Below, in pieces: positions 15,453 through 24,374 of a DNA stretch of 57,036 nucleotides. Every line of letters starts with the position of its first letter. The first letter of the stretch is position 1. A program made the position numbers and the translations under genes. The notes below the pieces were generated by a model. It was not told the origin of the DNA, did not search any database, and worked only from the letters and a program-made list of their open reading frames with translations. This DNA comes from Clostridia bacterium (GTDB lineage: Bacteria > Bacillota > Clostridia > Oscillospirales > Acutalibacteraceae), in contig JAFURT010000040.1 in assembly GCA_017471765.1 (NCBI GenBank), positions 1-57,036 of the forward strand, read 5' to 3'.

Positions 15453-17048
15453 TCATCCTATGCTTTTCAGCACCCATTCCGCACAGCGGATACCGTCCAC
15501 AGCGGCAGACAGGATGCCGCCGGCATAGCCGGCGCCCTCGCCGCAGGGAAACACACCGGCCACGGAAGCCTGGCCACAGTGGTCACGTAGCAACCGCACC
15601 GGGGAGGATGACCGGGATTCCACACCGGTCAGCACCGCATCCGGGCGGTCAAAGCCAGCCAGTTGCCGCCCCAATAGGGGCAGGCCGGCACACAGAGACT
15701 CGCTCACAAAGCCGGGCAGACATCCACGCAGGTCGGTAAGGGTCACCCCCGGCTGATAGGAGGGCTGTACCTCCCCCAAGCGGCTGGATTCCCGCCCGGC
15801 GAGAAAATCCCCCACCAGCTGTGCCGGGGCCTTATACCCACCGCCGCCGAGACAGTAGGCGGCCTGCTCCATCTGTCGCTGAAAATCAAAGCCGGCCAAG
15901 GGATGGGCCGAGCCGAAATCCCCCGGTTCTACCCCCACCAGCAGAGCGCTGTTGGAGTTTTTCGCATTCCGGGCGTGCTCACTCATGCCATTGACCACCA
16001 CGCCCCCTTCTTCGGAGGCGGCAGCCATCACCACCCCGCCGGGGCACATACAAAAGGTGAACACACCACGTCCCCCATCCGGGCGGCAACTCAATTTATA
16101 GTCTGCCGCACCCAGCGCCGGATGGCCGGCCGCCGGGCCGTATTGGCTCCTGTCAATCATCCCACGGGGGTGTTCAATGCGCACACCCACAGCAAAGGGC
16201 TTCTGCTCCATGGCCAGTCCCCGGCGGTGGAGCATCGTGACCGTATCCCGGGCAGAATGGCCAATAGCCAGCACCACCTGCCGACAGGGAAGCTCCTCCT
16301 CCCCCGAGGGGTCGGTAACCGTCAGGGCCGTCAACGCCCCATCCCGGATGACCAGGTCGGTCATCTGCGTGTGGAAGCGCACCTCGCCCCCTAGTCGGAT
16401 AATCTCCTCCCGCAAACCACGCACGGTTTTTTGCAATTCGTCTGTACCGATGTGGGGCTTGGCCTGCCACAAAATCGAGGCCGGTGCTCCGGCGGCCGCA
16501 AAGCACGCCAGCACATACCGGCTACGGATATCCTTGATACCGGAATTCAGCTTGCCGTCAGAGAAGGTGCCAGCGCCCCCTTCGCCAAACTGCACATTGG
16601 TGGCGGTGTCCAACACACCGGTGCGTCGGAAGGTATCCACCGCCGCCCGACGGCTGTCCACATCCCCGCCACGCTCTAATAGCAGTGGTCTGGCACCGGC
16701 TTTTGCCAGTGTCAGGGCGGCAAACAGCCCGGCCGGGCCGCTTCCCACCACCACCGGGCGCACCGCCGGCGGATTAACCGTATCTGGCAGAATATACGTG
16801 CTTTCATCGACTAGATTCACCTGGCGGTTTCCCCGACAGCGGCGGAGAGCGACGGCTTCATCCGCCACTGTCACATCCACCGTTATCTCAAAATGTACCC
16901 GGTCTTTTTTGCGGGCATCCACCGACCGCTTTCGCAGACAGCAAGCCGTCAGCGCCCCCACAGGCACACCAAGAACACCTGCCGCCTTGCGGCGCAGGTC
17001 CTCTTCGGTATAGGAAAGGGGCATGGACAGCCCGGTTATGCGTATCAT
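15453..17048 (-). CDS. FAD-dependent dehydrogenase (COG2509-like)
   Basis: About 531 residues from ATG 17048, with AAGAGGAG 8 nt upstream. Upstream codons lack an RBS. The N-terminal 75 residues form the small RNA-binding-like domain seen before the flavoprotein core in this family. The FAD loop VVGSGPAGLFAALTLAKAG appears near residue 100, GEGGAGTFSDGKL near 145-160, and a C-terminal FPCGEGAGYAGGILSAAVDG. These are uncharacterised NAD(P)/FAD-dependent oxidoreductases. It is followed at once by a flavodoxin-like gene, so the two may exchange electrons (inference). Confidence 0.87.
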   Translation of the reverse strand: MIRITGLSMPLSYTEEDLRRKAAGVLGVPVGALTACCLRKRSVDARKKDRVHFEITVDVTVADEAVALRRCRGNRQVNLVDESTYILPDTVNPPAVRPVVVGSGPAGLFAALTLAKAGARPLLLERGGDVDSRRAAVDTFRRTGVLDTATNVQFGEGGAGTFSDGKLNSGIKDIRSRYVLACFAAAGAPASILWQAKPHIGTDELQKTVRGLREEIIRLGGEVRFHTQMTDLVIRDGALTALTVTDPSGEEELPCRQVVLAIGHSARDTVTMLHRRGLAMEQKPFAVGVRIEHPRGMIDRSQYGPAAGHPALGAADYKLSCRPDGGRGVFTFCMCPGGVVMAAASEEGGVVVNGMSEHARNAKNSNSALLVGVEPGDFGSAHPLAGFDFQRQMEQAAYCLGGGGYKAPAQLVGDFLAGRESSRLGEVQPSYQPGVTLTDLRGCLPGFVSESLCAGLPLLGRQLAGFDRPDAVLTGVESRSSSPVRLLRDHCGQASVAGVFPCGEGAGYAGGILSAAVDGIRCAEWVLKSIG

Positions 17049-17062
17049 ACTCGAAACTCCTC

Positions 17063-18310
17063 TTACCAATTTCCGGCGATACTGCTCGCCGCCATATAAG
17101 CACTGCTCCAGGCAAACTGCAGATTAAACCCACCGCAATCGCCGTCTACATCCAGCACCTCGCCGGCTACATATAGCCCCGGGTGCCGACGCAATGCCAT
17201 GGTAGCGGCCTCCACCTCGTCCCCGGCGATACCGCCGGCGGTGACCTGGGCACCGCCAAAGCCCTGGGTACCGGTCACCGGCAGAGCCCAGTTTTTCACC
17301 ACCATTGCCGCCTGTCGGCACTCCTTGGCAGACAGGCTGTCTGCCGGACGGGTCAGCGGCAGTACTTCCGCTACCCGCAGCACCGTCTGCCCCACACGTT
17401 TATGCAGCAGACCGGTGAACAGATCCTCCAGCGTACGACCGGCCAGGCCGCTGCGCTGGTGCAGGCGAGCCTCCACCTGTTCCTGCGTCCACTCCGGAAG
17501 CAGGTCAAGATGGGCTGTCAATGTGCCTTTTTTCTGCCGTTCCCAATCCGCCGCCGGCCGGGAGATGCCCATCACAGCCGGGCCGGACAGCCCATATTCC
17601 GTAAACAACACCTCTCCCTCTGCCTGGGCCACCGGGCGGCCATCCAGCCGCAGGGTCACCCCGGCATCCACCCGGATGCCCTTCACCGCCCGGACATAGT
17701 CGGTAGCGGTGCGAAGCTGGACAATGGAGGGGAACAGCGGTGCTTTTTTACATCCCAGGTCGGTGAGCAACCGATAGCCGTCAGCGCTCCCCCCCAAAGA
17801 GGGAGCCGCCGCACCGCCCACCGCCACCAGCACCTGCCGGGCGGTCAAGGTCTGTGTGTCCACCGTCACCTGCCAGCCATCCCGGGTGGGACGCAGAGAG
17901 TCCACCTTGTGGTCACAGCGGATGTCTGTGCCCAAGGCTTCCGCTTCCAGCCGCAGGGCATCCAGCACAGCGCCGGCCTGCTCGGAATAGGGGTACACCT
18001 TGCCATCCGGCCGCACCCGACAGTCCACCCCAATCTGTTCAAAAAACGCCATGCTCGCCTGGGGCGTCAACGCCTTGAGCGCTTTCTCCGCCAAGGCAGA
18101 AGCCCCATGATAATGGACACCGGCGGCATGGATATTGGTCAGGTTACAGGTGCCGTTGCCGGTAGCCAGTAGCTTCTTTCCCACCCGAGGCCCTTTCTCC
18201 AATAACAGCACAGACCGCCTGACCCCTTGCCGGACGGCGGCCTGCCCCAGAAAGACAGCGGCCGCCAGCCCGGCGGCGCCGCCTCCGATAATGATGCAAT
18301 CGTATTTCAT
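17063..18310 (-). CDS. BaiN/HI0933-family flavoprotein
   Basis: 415 residues from ATG 18310, spaced 7 nt from AAGGAAG. The ATG at 18316 is too close to that site. It has YDCIIIGGGAAGLAAAVFLG (FAD dinucleotide loop), VGKKLLATGNGTCNLTN, and the C-terminal GEVLDVDGDCGGFNLQFAWSSAYMA, diagnostic of the HI0933/BaiN family. BaiN-like proteins are flavoprotein reductases. One was proposed to act in bile-acid 7-dehydroxylation, but most homologues have no known substrate. No bai genes are present here, so a specific role should not be assumed. It is co-transcribed with ruvA upstream. Confidence 0.88.
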   Translation of the reverse strand: MKYDCIIIGGGAAGLAAAVFLGQAAVRQGVRRSVLLLEKGPRVGKKLLATGNGTCNLTNIHAAGVHYHGASALAEKALKALTPQASMAFFEQIGVDCRVRPDGKVYPYSEQAGAVLDALRLEAEALGTDIRCDHKVDSLRPTRDGWQVTVDTQTLTARQVLVAVGGAAAPSLGGSADGYRLLTDLGCKKAPLFPSIVQLRTATDYVRAVKGIRVDAGVTLRLDGRPVAQAEGEVLFTEYGLSGPAVMGISRPAADWERQKKGTLTAHLDLLPEWTQEQVEARLHQRSGLAGRTLEDLFTGLLHKRVGQTVLRVAEVLPLTRPADSLSAKECRQAAMVVKNWALPVTGTQGFGGAQVTAGGIAGDEVEAATMALRRHPGLYVAGEVLDVDGDCGGFNLQFAWSSAYMAASSIAGNW

Positions 18311-18322
18311 ACCCATACTTCC

Positions 18323-18928
18323 TTATCCCCGGCGGGCCAACATCTTCAAGGCATCCCGCACCAGCACCTCCACCGGCAGGGCACTATCCAGCTTGCCCAC
18401 GGCGGCCGAAGCCTCACCAGCGGTAAAGCCCAATACCGTCAGGGCATCCACCGCCTGAGCGGCGTTACTGCTGGCGGACACCGCCGCCCCGGCCGGAATC
18501 TCCACCGCCCCGGTGGAGGTACTCAGGGCCGTTACCTTATCCTTCATCTCCAGCACAATGCGCTGAGCCAGCTTGGGGCCCACACCCGGGGCTTTGGTCA
18601 GCGCCTTGTGGTCGCCGGCCGCTACCGCCAGCGCCACACGCTCCGGGGACAGCTCCGACAGGATGGAAATGCCCACCTTGGGCCCCACACCGGATATGGC
18701 GGTGAGCTGTTTAAAGCAGGCAAGCTCATTCTGGTCGGCAAAGCCGAAGAGCTCAATAGCATCCTCCCGGACATTCATGATGGTGTACAGCATGGCCTCA
18801 CCGCCGATAGCCGGCATCTGCCGGGCGGTGTTCATGGTAATCTGGCAACGGAAGCCCACCCCGCCACAGCAAATCACCGCCATCCGGGGCTCCAGGTGGA
18901 TGAGTTCTCCTTTTACACTATACAGCAT
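18323..18928 (-). CDS. ruvA: Holliday junction DNA helicase subunit RuvA
   Basis: 201 residues, full length. MLYSVKGELIHLEP opens the OB-fold domain. The paired helix-hairpin-helix motifs are present (LTAISGVGPKVGISILSEL and LTKAPGVGPKLAQRIVLEM). The C-terminal RuvB-binding domain follows (about 150-201). RuvA tetramers hold the four-way junction for RuvB branch migration. It starts 3 nt after the ruvC stop. ruvB is not in this part of the operon or elsewhere in the window, so it must lie elsewhere. Confidence 0.95.
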   Translation of the reverse strand: MLYSVKGELIHLEPRMAVICCGGVGFRCQITMNTARQMPAIGGEAMLYTIMNVREDAIELFGFADQNELACFKQLTAISGVGPKVGISILSELSPERVALAVAAGDHKALTKAPGVGPKLAQRIVLEMKDKVTALSTSTGAVEIPAGAAVSASSNAAQAVDALTVLGFTAGEASAAVGKLDSALPVEVLVRDALKMLARRG

Positions 18929-18931
18929 GGT

Positions 18932-19435
18932 TTATCTCTCCTTCAGCAGGGATTGTTTCAGTGCCGTGCCGCCGTACTGGGCGTGACAAATGGCAATCGC
19001 CAGCGCATCAGCGGTGTCATCCGGCTTAGGCACGGCTTTCAGCCGCAACAGCCGTTTGGTCATCTCCATCACCTGGGGCTTCTGCGCCTGGCCGAAGCCG
19101 GTAACGGCGCTTTTTACCTGCAGGGGGGTGTATTCGAACACCGGCACCCCCTGCTTGTGGATGGCCAGCATGGTGACACCACGTGCCTGCGCTACATCGA
19201 TGGCGGTCTTCTGGTTGTTCTGAAAATACAGCTTCTCCACCGCCACGGCATCCGGCGTGTGCTGCGCCAGCAATGCCGTCAGCTCATCAAAGATGACCTC
19301 CAGCCGCCGATTGAAAGGCATATCCGCCGGGGTGGTGATGGCGCCGAAATCTATCGGCAGATACCGTCCCCGTTCATAGCGGATAACCCCCCAGCCAATG
19401 ATGGCGTAGCCGGGGTCAATCCCCAGTATAATCAT
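18932..19435 (-). CDS. ruvC: Crossover junction endonuclease RuvC
   Basis: 167 residues from ATG 19435 (MIILGIDPGYAIIGWGV). The open frame extends further upstream, but that part lies inside the preceding gene's Thr-rich tail and reads as Arg/Pro-rich shadow. The four acidic catalytic residues are recognisable: D in GIDPG, E in VEKLYFQNN, and the DDTADALAIAICH pair. RuvC cuts Holliday junctions symmetrically. The start overlaps the CinA/sortase fusion by 20 nt, so translation is probably coupled. Confidence 0.94.
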   Translation of the reverse strand: MIILGIDPGYAIIGWGVIRYERGRYLPIDFGAITTPADMPFNRRLEVIFDELTALLAQHTPDAVAVEKLYFQNNQKTAIDVAQARGVTMLAIHKQGVPVFEYTPLQVKSAVTGFGQAQKPQVMEMTKRLLRLKAVPKPDDTADALAIAICHAQYGGTALKQSLLKER

Positions 19436-21386
19436 AGGTTTCCTGCTCCGTTTCTTTCCGTTGTTCCTCTTCTGCCGAGGGCTCCTCCGGCGGCTCGCCG
19501 GTGGTGGTCGTGGTCTCATCAGGCACTGCCGTCGCCGTAGTGGTCGCCATAACCCCCTCTGTGGCAGAGGTTGTCACGCTTGCGGTGGTAGCCGTGGTGG
19601 TCACTGTCGTCGCCGTGGTCGACGTAGCAGTCGCGGTCGTTTCTGTCACAGGTACCGTGGTGCTCGCGGCAGTGCTCCCCGGCGAGGTAGTGGTTACCGT
19701 GGTGGTGCGGGTGGTGACACGGGCAGTTGTCCTGCTGCCACCGGAGAGAACAGCCGGCATTTTCGCCCGGTTATTCACCCGGTACACCGCCTGGCTGTCC
19801 GTATCCGCCGTACGCCGGGCGGCAATAACCAACCGGGCGGCAGAATAGCGGTAGACATCCTCCGCATTCACCGATAACAGAAGCAACTCGTCTGCCGCTG
19901 TCACCTCCAGGTTGCTGTGGAACAGAGAACGCTCCTGCAGCATGGCGATGTGGGCGGAGAACTCTGCCTCATCCGCAAAATCCGTCCGGCTGTAATCGCA
20001 CTCCTCCGGACAGCGTTCATCCACCACCAGCACCGCAAAAATCTCCCACCGGGCGGATTCCACCACCGTGTTCATCTCGATAAGGGGATGCTCCTGCAGG
20101 AAGGCTACCCGCCGGTAACCCAGCAGGTCAGAGAACATCTGCCCATCCCCGGTATTTTTACCGTAAACGGTGATAGCATGATAGTCTGCCTTAGGCCGCA
20201 ACAGGGTATCCTCCGCAAAATACGGCTGACCGTACACGGAGTATTGGTCGTTAAAATTATGATTCTTATAATAGCCGTCGGTGTAAAACATCACCGGATA
20301 ATCCACCGCTGTATCGGAAACCTGAATCCAGCCGGCCACATGGGGGTTTATCTGATACAGTCCCCGGAACTGGGCCATCAGCCAGCTGGGATAGTTTCCC
20401 TCCTCACCAACATCCTCTGTCAGGTCGGTGTTCCAATACAGTTCGCCCAGCTCATTCTGGAGCTGGCGGTTGCTGTTCGGGGCCAGCAAGTAACGGTAGC
20501 CGAGCATGCCGCCCCCCACCAGCAAGGCCAATACTACCAGCCAGGCGATGCATTTAATCAACAGCACACGGAGGCTGTCACCACGCCAGGGCAACAATCT
20601 GGTCCGTAGCCGGGGATGGGCCTCTCCCTGGGTACGAGGGATAGTGCGTTTGGCTTCCCGGTTGGAGATGCCCCCCGCCATGACGGTGGGATAGGCCTCC
20701 AGATACCGGTACAGCAGATACAACACATGGCTGGCCGCCTGCCGGCGGATAGCGTTCCTATCCCCCTGCAGGTGCAGTTCGCACACCCAGGTGCGTCGGG
20801 CATCCGCCAGGGCGATAAACACCGTGCCCACCGGCACCGCCTCTGCCGCCTGGGGACCGGCCTCGCCGGTAACCGCCACACCGATGTGGGCGCCGGCAGA
20901 CTCACGGACACCCTGGGCCATCTGCTGAGCCACGGCGGCGCAGACAGTGCCCTCCAGCTTGAGGGTCTCGGGGGACACGCCCAGCATCCCTTGCTTGCAG
21001 TCAGCCGAATAGCTGACCACCCCGGTACCAAACACCCGGGAGCTCCCCGGCACACCGGTCAGCCGGGAGGAAATCATCCCCCCGGTGCAGGACTCAGCCG
21101 TAGCCACCGTCTTCCCATAGCGGGTGAGCAGGGCCACCACCTGCTGTTCCAGACTCTCGCCGTCGGCGGCGTATACGCACACCCCCAGCCGTTCCCGGAC
21201 GGTGGCCTCGGCGGCCTCCAGCACAGCGGAATCCTCCGCCGTCAGGGTCAACCGCCCCTCCCCTTCACAACAAGAAAGAGCCGCCTGTGGCACAGCACTG
21301 TCCAATATATCCGCCAACTGCCGCCGCAGAACGTCTTCTTCCACGCCAAACAGCATAAGTTCCCGGGTCATGGGCACTGTTGCCAT
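19416..21386 (-). CDS. CinA C-terminal domain fused to a catalytically dead sortase B
   Basis: 656 residues, ATG 21386 after AAAGGAGA. Residues 1-80 match the KH-like middle domain of CinA. Residues 85-235 are the NMN-deamidase (PncC) domain (AESCTGGMISSRLTGVPGSS, GEAGP). The N-terminal MoCF domain of full CinA is absent. A membrane helix follows at about 275-298. Residues 305-525 have a sortase B fold, but the catalytic His is Lys (VYGKNT, K410) and the catalytic Cys is Asn (LLLLSVN, N507). Only the Arg (R518) remains. The tail (about 550-656) is Thr-rich. If PncC is active, it makes nicotinate mononucleotide from NMN. The sortase-like part may bind cell-wall peptides or the neighbouring active sortase (inference). 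Confidence 0.85.
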   Translation of the reverse strand: MATVPMTRELMLFGVEEDVLRRQLADILDSAVPQAALSCCEGEGRLTLTAEDSAVLEAAEATVRERLGVCVYAADGESLEQQVVALLTRYGKTVATAESCTGGMISSRLTGVPGSSRVFGTGVVSYSADCKQGMLGVSPETLKLEGTVCAAVAQQMAQGVRESAGAHIGVAVTGEAGPQAAEAVPVGTVFIALADARRTWVCELHLQGDRNAIRRQAASHVLYLLYRYLEAYPTVMAGGISNREAKRTIPRTQGEAHPRLRTRLLPWRGDSLRVLLIKCIAWLVVLALLVGGGMLGYRYLLAPNSNRQLQNELGELYWNTDLTEDVGEEGNYPSWLMAQFRGLYQINPHVAGWIQVSDTAVDYPVMFYTDGYYKNHNFNDQYSVYGQPYFAEDTLLRPKADYHAITVYGKNTGDGQMFSDLLGYRRVAFLQEHPLIEMNTVVESARWEIFAVLVVDERCPEECDYSRTDFADEAEFSAHIAMLQERSLFHSNLEVTAADELLLLSVNAEDVYRYSAARLVIAARRTADTDSQAVYRVNNRAKMPAVLSGGSRTTARVTTRTTTVTTTSPGSTAASTTVPVTETTATATSTTATTVTTTATTASVTTSATEGVMATTTATAVPDETTTTTGEPPEEPSAEEEQRKETEQETYDYTGD

Positions 21387-21403
21387 AAACAGCTCTCCTT
21401 TCC

Positions 21404-22582
21404 TTAAATTTCGATTGTACGGATACCCTTGAGCGCTTCTGTCACCAAGCCGTCAATATCCAACACTGCCTCTGCCGCCTCTACCAATTTCAGCTTGGGG
21501 CGGGTGTCGGGGTGACGAGGGGTAAACACGGTACAGCAGTCCTCATAGGGCTGGATGGACAGCTCAAAGGTATCGATACGCCGGGCAATAGTAACGATTT
21601 CCTCCTTGTCCATACCAATCAGAGGGCGGAACACCGGCATGTTCGCCAAGGCATCTGTCACCGCCAGCGCCCGGATGGTCTGGCTGGCCACCTGCCCCAG
21701 ACTCTCACCGGTAATCAGCGCCCCGCAATCCGCATCCCGGGCCACCTTCTGGGCCAGACGCATCATGAAGCGACGCATAATGAGGGTGAAATACTCCTCC
21801 GGGCAGTGGTTACGAATTTCCTCTTGAATGTGGGTGAAGGGCACGATGTGCATCTTCATATTTCCGGCATAGCGGCTCACCTTTTCCAAAAGGGAGATTA
21901 CCTTCTGCTCCGCCCGTTCACTGGTATACGGGGGTGAGGCGAAATGCACCGCCGTCAAGCGGATGCCCCGCTTGGCCATCATATAGGCAGCTACCGGTGA
22001 GTCGATACCGCCGGAAATAAGGATGGCCGCCCGACCGCCGGTACCTACCGGCATACCGCCGGCACCGGGTAACTGCTTGGCGTGAATATAAGCGCCAAAA
22101 TCCCGGATTTCCACCATGATAAGCACATCGGGGTCATGGACATCCACCCGCAGATGGGGGAAATGGGACAACACATAGCCGCCCACCTCCCGGCTGATTT
22201 CGGGAGATTTATAGGGGAACTGCTTATCCGACCGCTTTGCCTCCACCTTAAAGGTTTTGGCGCCCCGGAGCTGGTCGCCCAGATACTCCACAGCCGCCTG
22301 CTGGATAGCCGCCAGGTCCTTGGGGGCCATCCGTGCCCGGGAAAAGGCCGCAATGCCAAACACACGGGAAACGGCGTCACAGGCCTCCTCCATATCGGCA
22401 TAGGCGTTTTTCGGCTCGATGTAGATGGTGGACTGGGACTTCCGCAGGGTAAATTCTCCTGCCTTCCGCAGACGGTAGCGCAGATTCTGCATCAGCGCAT
22501 CCTCGAAGGAGTGGCGATTGAGCCCCTTCAGCGCCAGCTCGCCGTTTTTAATCAAAATAATTTCATCGGGTTGATAAGACAT
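21404..22582 (-). CDS. thiI: tRNA 4-thiouridine synthetase ThiI
   Basis: 392 residues. The ferredoxin-like/THUMP N-terminus (IILIKNGELALKGLNRHSFED) is followed by the PP-loop AILISGGIDSPVAAYMMAKRG and GESLGQVASQTIRAL. It adenylates U8 of tRNA and inserts sulfur to make s4U. Typical short Bacillota ThiI proteins of about 390-400 residues lack the rhodanese domain, as here. Sulfur would come from the cysteine desulfurase at the head of this operon, the classical NifZ-ThiI pairing. It sits between the two sortase-like genes with gaps of 11 and 17 nt. Confidence 0.94.
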   Translation of the reverse strand: MSYQPDEIILIKNGELALKGLNRHSFEDALMQNLRYRLRKAGEFTLRKSQSTIYIEPKNAYADMEEACDAVSRVFGIAAFSRARMAPKDLAAIQQAAVEYLGDQLRGAKTFKVEAKRSDKQFPYKSPEISREVGGYVLSHFPHLRVDVHDPDVLIMVEIRDFGAYIHAKQLPGAGGMPVGTGGRAAILISGGIDSPVAAYMMAKRGIRLTAVHFASPPYTSERAEQKVISLLEKVSRYAGNMKMHIVPFTHIQEEIRNHCPEEYFTLIMRRFMMRLAQKVARDADCGALITGESLGQVASQTIRALAVTDALANMPVFRPLIGMDKEEIVTIARRIDTFELSIQPYEDCCTVFTPRHPDTRPKLKLVEAAEAVLDIDGLVTEALKGIRTIEI

Positions 22583-22593
22583 GATACCCTTCC

Positions 22594-24354
22594 TTACTGA
22601 TTCTCTGTGTTTTCTTCGCCACCCTCCACCGGCTCGCCGGTGGGCTCTGTAGCGGGGGCTGTAGTTTCTGTGGGCTCCTGCTGGGCGGCTGTGGTGCTCT
22701 CAGCGGGAGTGGCCGTGGTCTCGGTTTCCGTAGACGCACCGGTGGTAGTGGCCTCTGCCGGAGGCGTGGCCGTCGTGGTCTCCCCTGCATTGCCGGCGGT
22801 AGTCGCAGCCGGTGCATCCGTGCCGCCCGTCTGGCCGGCAGTAGGCGCCGTGGTCGCACCGGCGCTGCCGGTGGTTATGTTGCTACCGGCCGGGGCTTTT
22901 GTGGTCGTTCCATCCGTGGAACTGCCGCCCATTTGGCCGGTAGTGCTTGTACCGGTGGTCTCGGTGCCGGTCATGTCGGTCCCGGTGCCGGTAGTGGTGG
23001 TGGTAGGCCACTGGATGCCGCTACCAATGGTGGTTGTCCCGCCGGAGGGAGCCGTGGTGGTCAAGCCGGCATGGTCGCCACCGTAGTATTCATGAAGCAC
23101 AAGTCCCTGGTTGATGTACCAATACCGGGGCATGATCACATCACCGTTTCGCTGGATAAGGGTGGTGTCCGTCACTGCGTCTCCCGGCTGCATTTTACGG
23201 GCAACAACCACCAGGCGGCCATCTTTAACCTTGGCGGTACTCTTGGCGGTGCAGGTGGACAGCACCAACAGCTCATCGTCTGCCTCTACCTCCACCGGAT
23301 AATCGAACAGCGACCGGGCACGTAGCTTCTCCACGTAGCCGAGGAAATCTTCCTCCCCGGCAAAGCGGGTGCGCCGGGTGTTGAAGTACCACTTATCGAT
23401 CTCGTCCTCGTCGGTGATCAGCACCGCAAAAACCTGGTACGTATTGTTCTCGTAGAGCGTGTTCATGGTCAGGTGTGCCGCCGCCCGGGCGTTGCCCACA
23501 CTGCCAATGAATTTATTAAGCCCGGCAAACATCTGGCCGCTGGCCATATTGTGCCCGTAGATGATGAGGGAGGTGTTCCGGTCATCTGGGGTATCCAGCT
23601 TGTTGTTCATGTCGAAGAACAGCGCTCCGTTTTTGTTCTTCTTTTCATCAAAATCAACAGTCAGATACTTATCGTTATCCCCGGAATACATGACAGGGTA
23701 TTCAATATTCAGAAAATCCTTATTCCCCGTGGCGTGATAGCTGATCCAGCCTCGCACCTCGTCATTGCGGTCATACAGCTCCCGGAAGGAGGCCAGCATC
23801 CCCTCGGGATAGTTGCCCTCGGTGACCACCTGGCTGTTTTCAGGGTGGTACACCTGCTCCAGTTCCCCATACATTTGGGAATTCTGCATCGGTAACACCA
23901 CCACATCCACCAGGATGTACCCCAGTGAAACGATCAGCACCACCAGTGCCAGCAGAAAGGCGCATTTCCGCACTAAGGCTCCGGGCGTATCCCCCCGCTG
24001 AGGCAGATTGGCCCGGAAGCCACGCCACATCACAACAAAGGGGTTCCGCCGGGAGGGGACGGGGGGCAGGTCCTCATCTTCGTCGTCTAACCACTCTACC
24101 GGCCGGTTGCCCCTCCGACGAGAATCGCCCGGATAGTCCTCTTCCTCGGCCACTTCATAGGGATCGATCAGTAGATAGGCCAGGTCATCCACCGCCGCCC
24201 GCTGTTCCCTGTCGTCCTGTGGGGGGGTCGGCTCGCCATCGGCAACCGGCTTTTCCGGCTGGGGAGCAGGCTCCGCCTTCTCCATGCTGTGTAACAGACG
24301 AAGAACCTCCTCCTGATCCTCCTGCCCCTTGGGGGTATTTTTCAGCTCGTCCAT
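22594..24354 (-). CDS. Class B sortase with Thr-rich C-terminal tail
   Basis: 586 residues, ATG 24354 after AAAGGAG. An acidic cytoplasmic N-terminus of about 130 residues leads to a membrane helix (about 131-156). The sortase domain covers about 165-390, with an intact triad: H268 (IYGHNM), C368 (LSTC) and R380 (GRLVVVARK). After about residue 440 comes a Thr/Gly/Ala-rich tail of about 145 residues. Sortase B-type enzymes join LPxTG/NPxTG-like proteins to the cell wall or polymerise pili. No substrate with a sorting signal is visible in the window. The tail is unusual for a sortase and may be glycosylated or span the wall (inference). Confidence 0.92.
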   Translation of the reverse strand: MDELKNTPKGQEDQEEVLRLLHSMEKAEPAPQPEKPVADGEPTPPQDDREQRAAVDDLAYLLIDPYEVAEEEDYPGDSRRRGNRPVEWLDDEDEDLPPVPSRRNPFVVMWRGFRANLPQRGDTPGALVRKCAFLLALVVLIVSLGYILVDVVVLPMQNSQMYGELEQVYHPENSQVVTEGNYPEGMLASFRELYDRNDEVRGWISYHATGNKDFLNIEYPVMYSGDNDKYLTVDFDEKKNKNGALFFDMNNKLDTPDDRNTSLIIYGHNMASGQMFAGLNKFIGSVGNARAAAHLTMNTLYENNTYQVFAVLITDEDEIDKWYFNTRRTRFAGEEDFLGYVEKLRARSLFDYPVEVEADDELLVLSTCTAKSTAKVKDGRLVVVARKMQPGDAVTDTTLIQRNGDVIMPRYWYINQGLVLHEYYGGDHAGLTTTAPSGGTTTIGSGIQWPTTTTTGTGTDMTGTETTGTSTTGQMGGSSTDGTTTKAPAGSNITTGSAGATTAPTAGQTGGTDAPAATTAGNAGETTTATPPAEATTTGASTETETTATPAESTTAAQQEPTETTAPATEPTGEPVEGGEENTENQ

Positions 24355-24374
24355 CGCTTACTCCTTTCCGGCGT

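Noticed and set aside
19501-19848. A Val-rich frame opposite the Thr-rich tail
   Set aside because: ACC/ACG threonine repeats read as GGT/CGT/GTG on the other strand. It is a low-complexity shadow.
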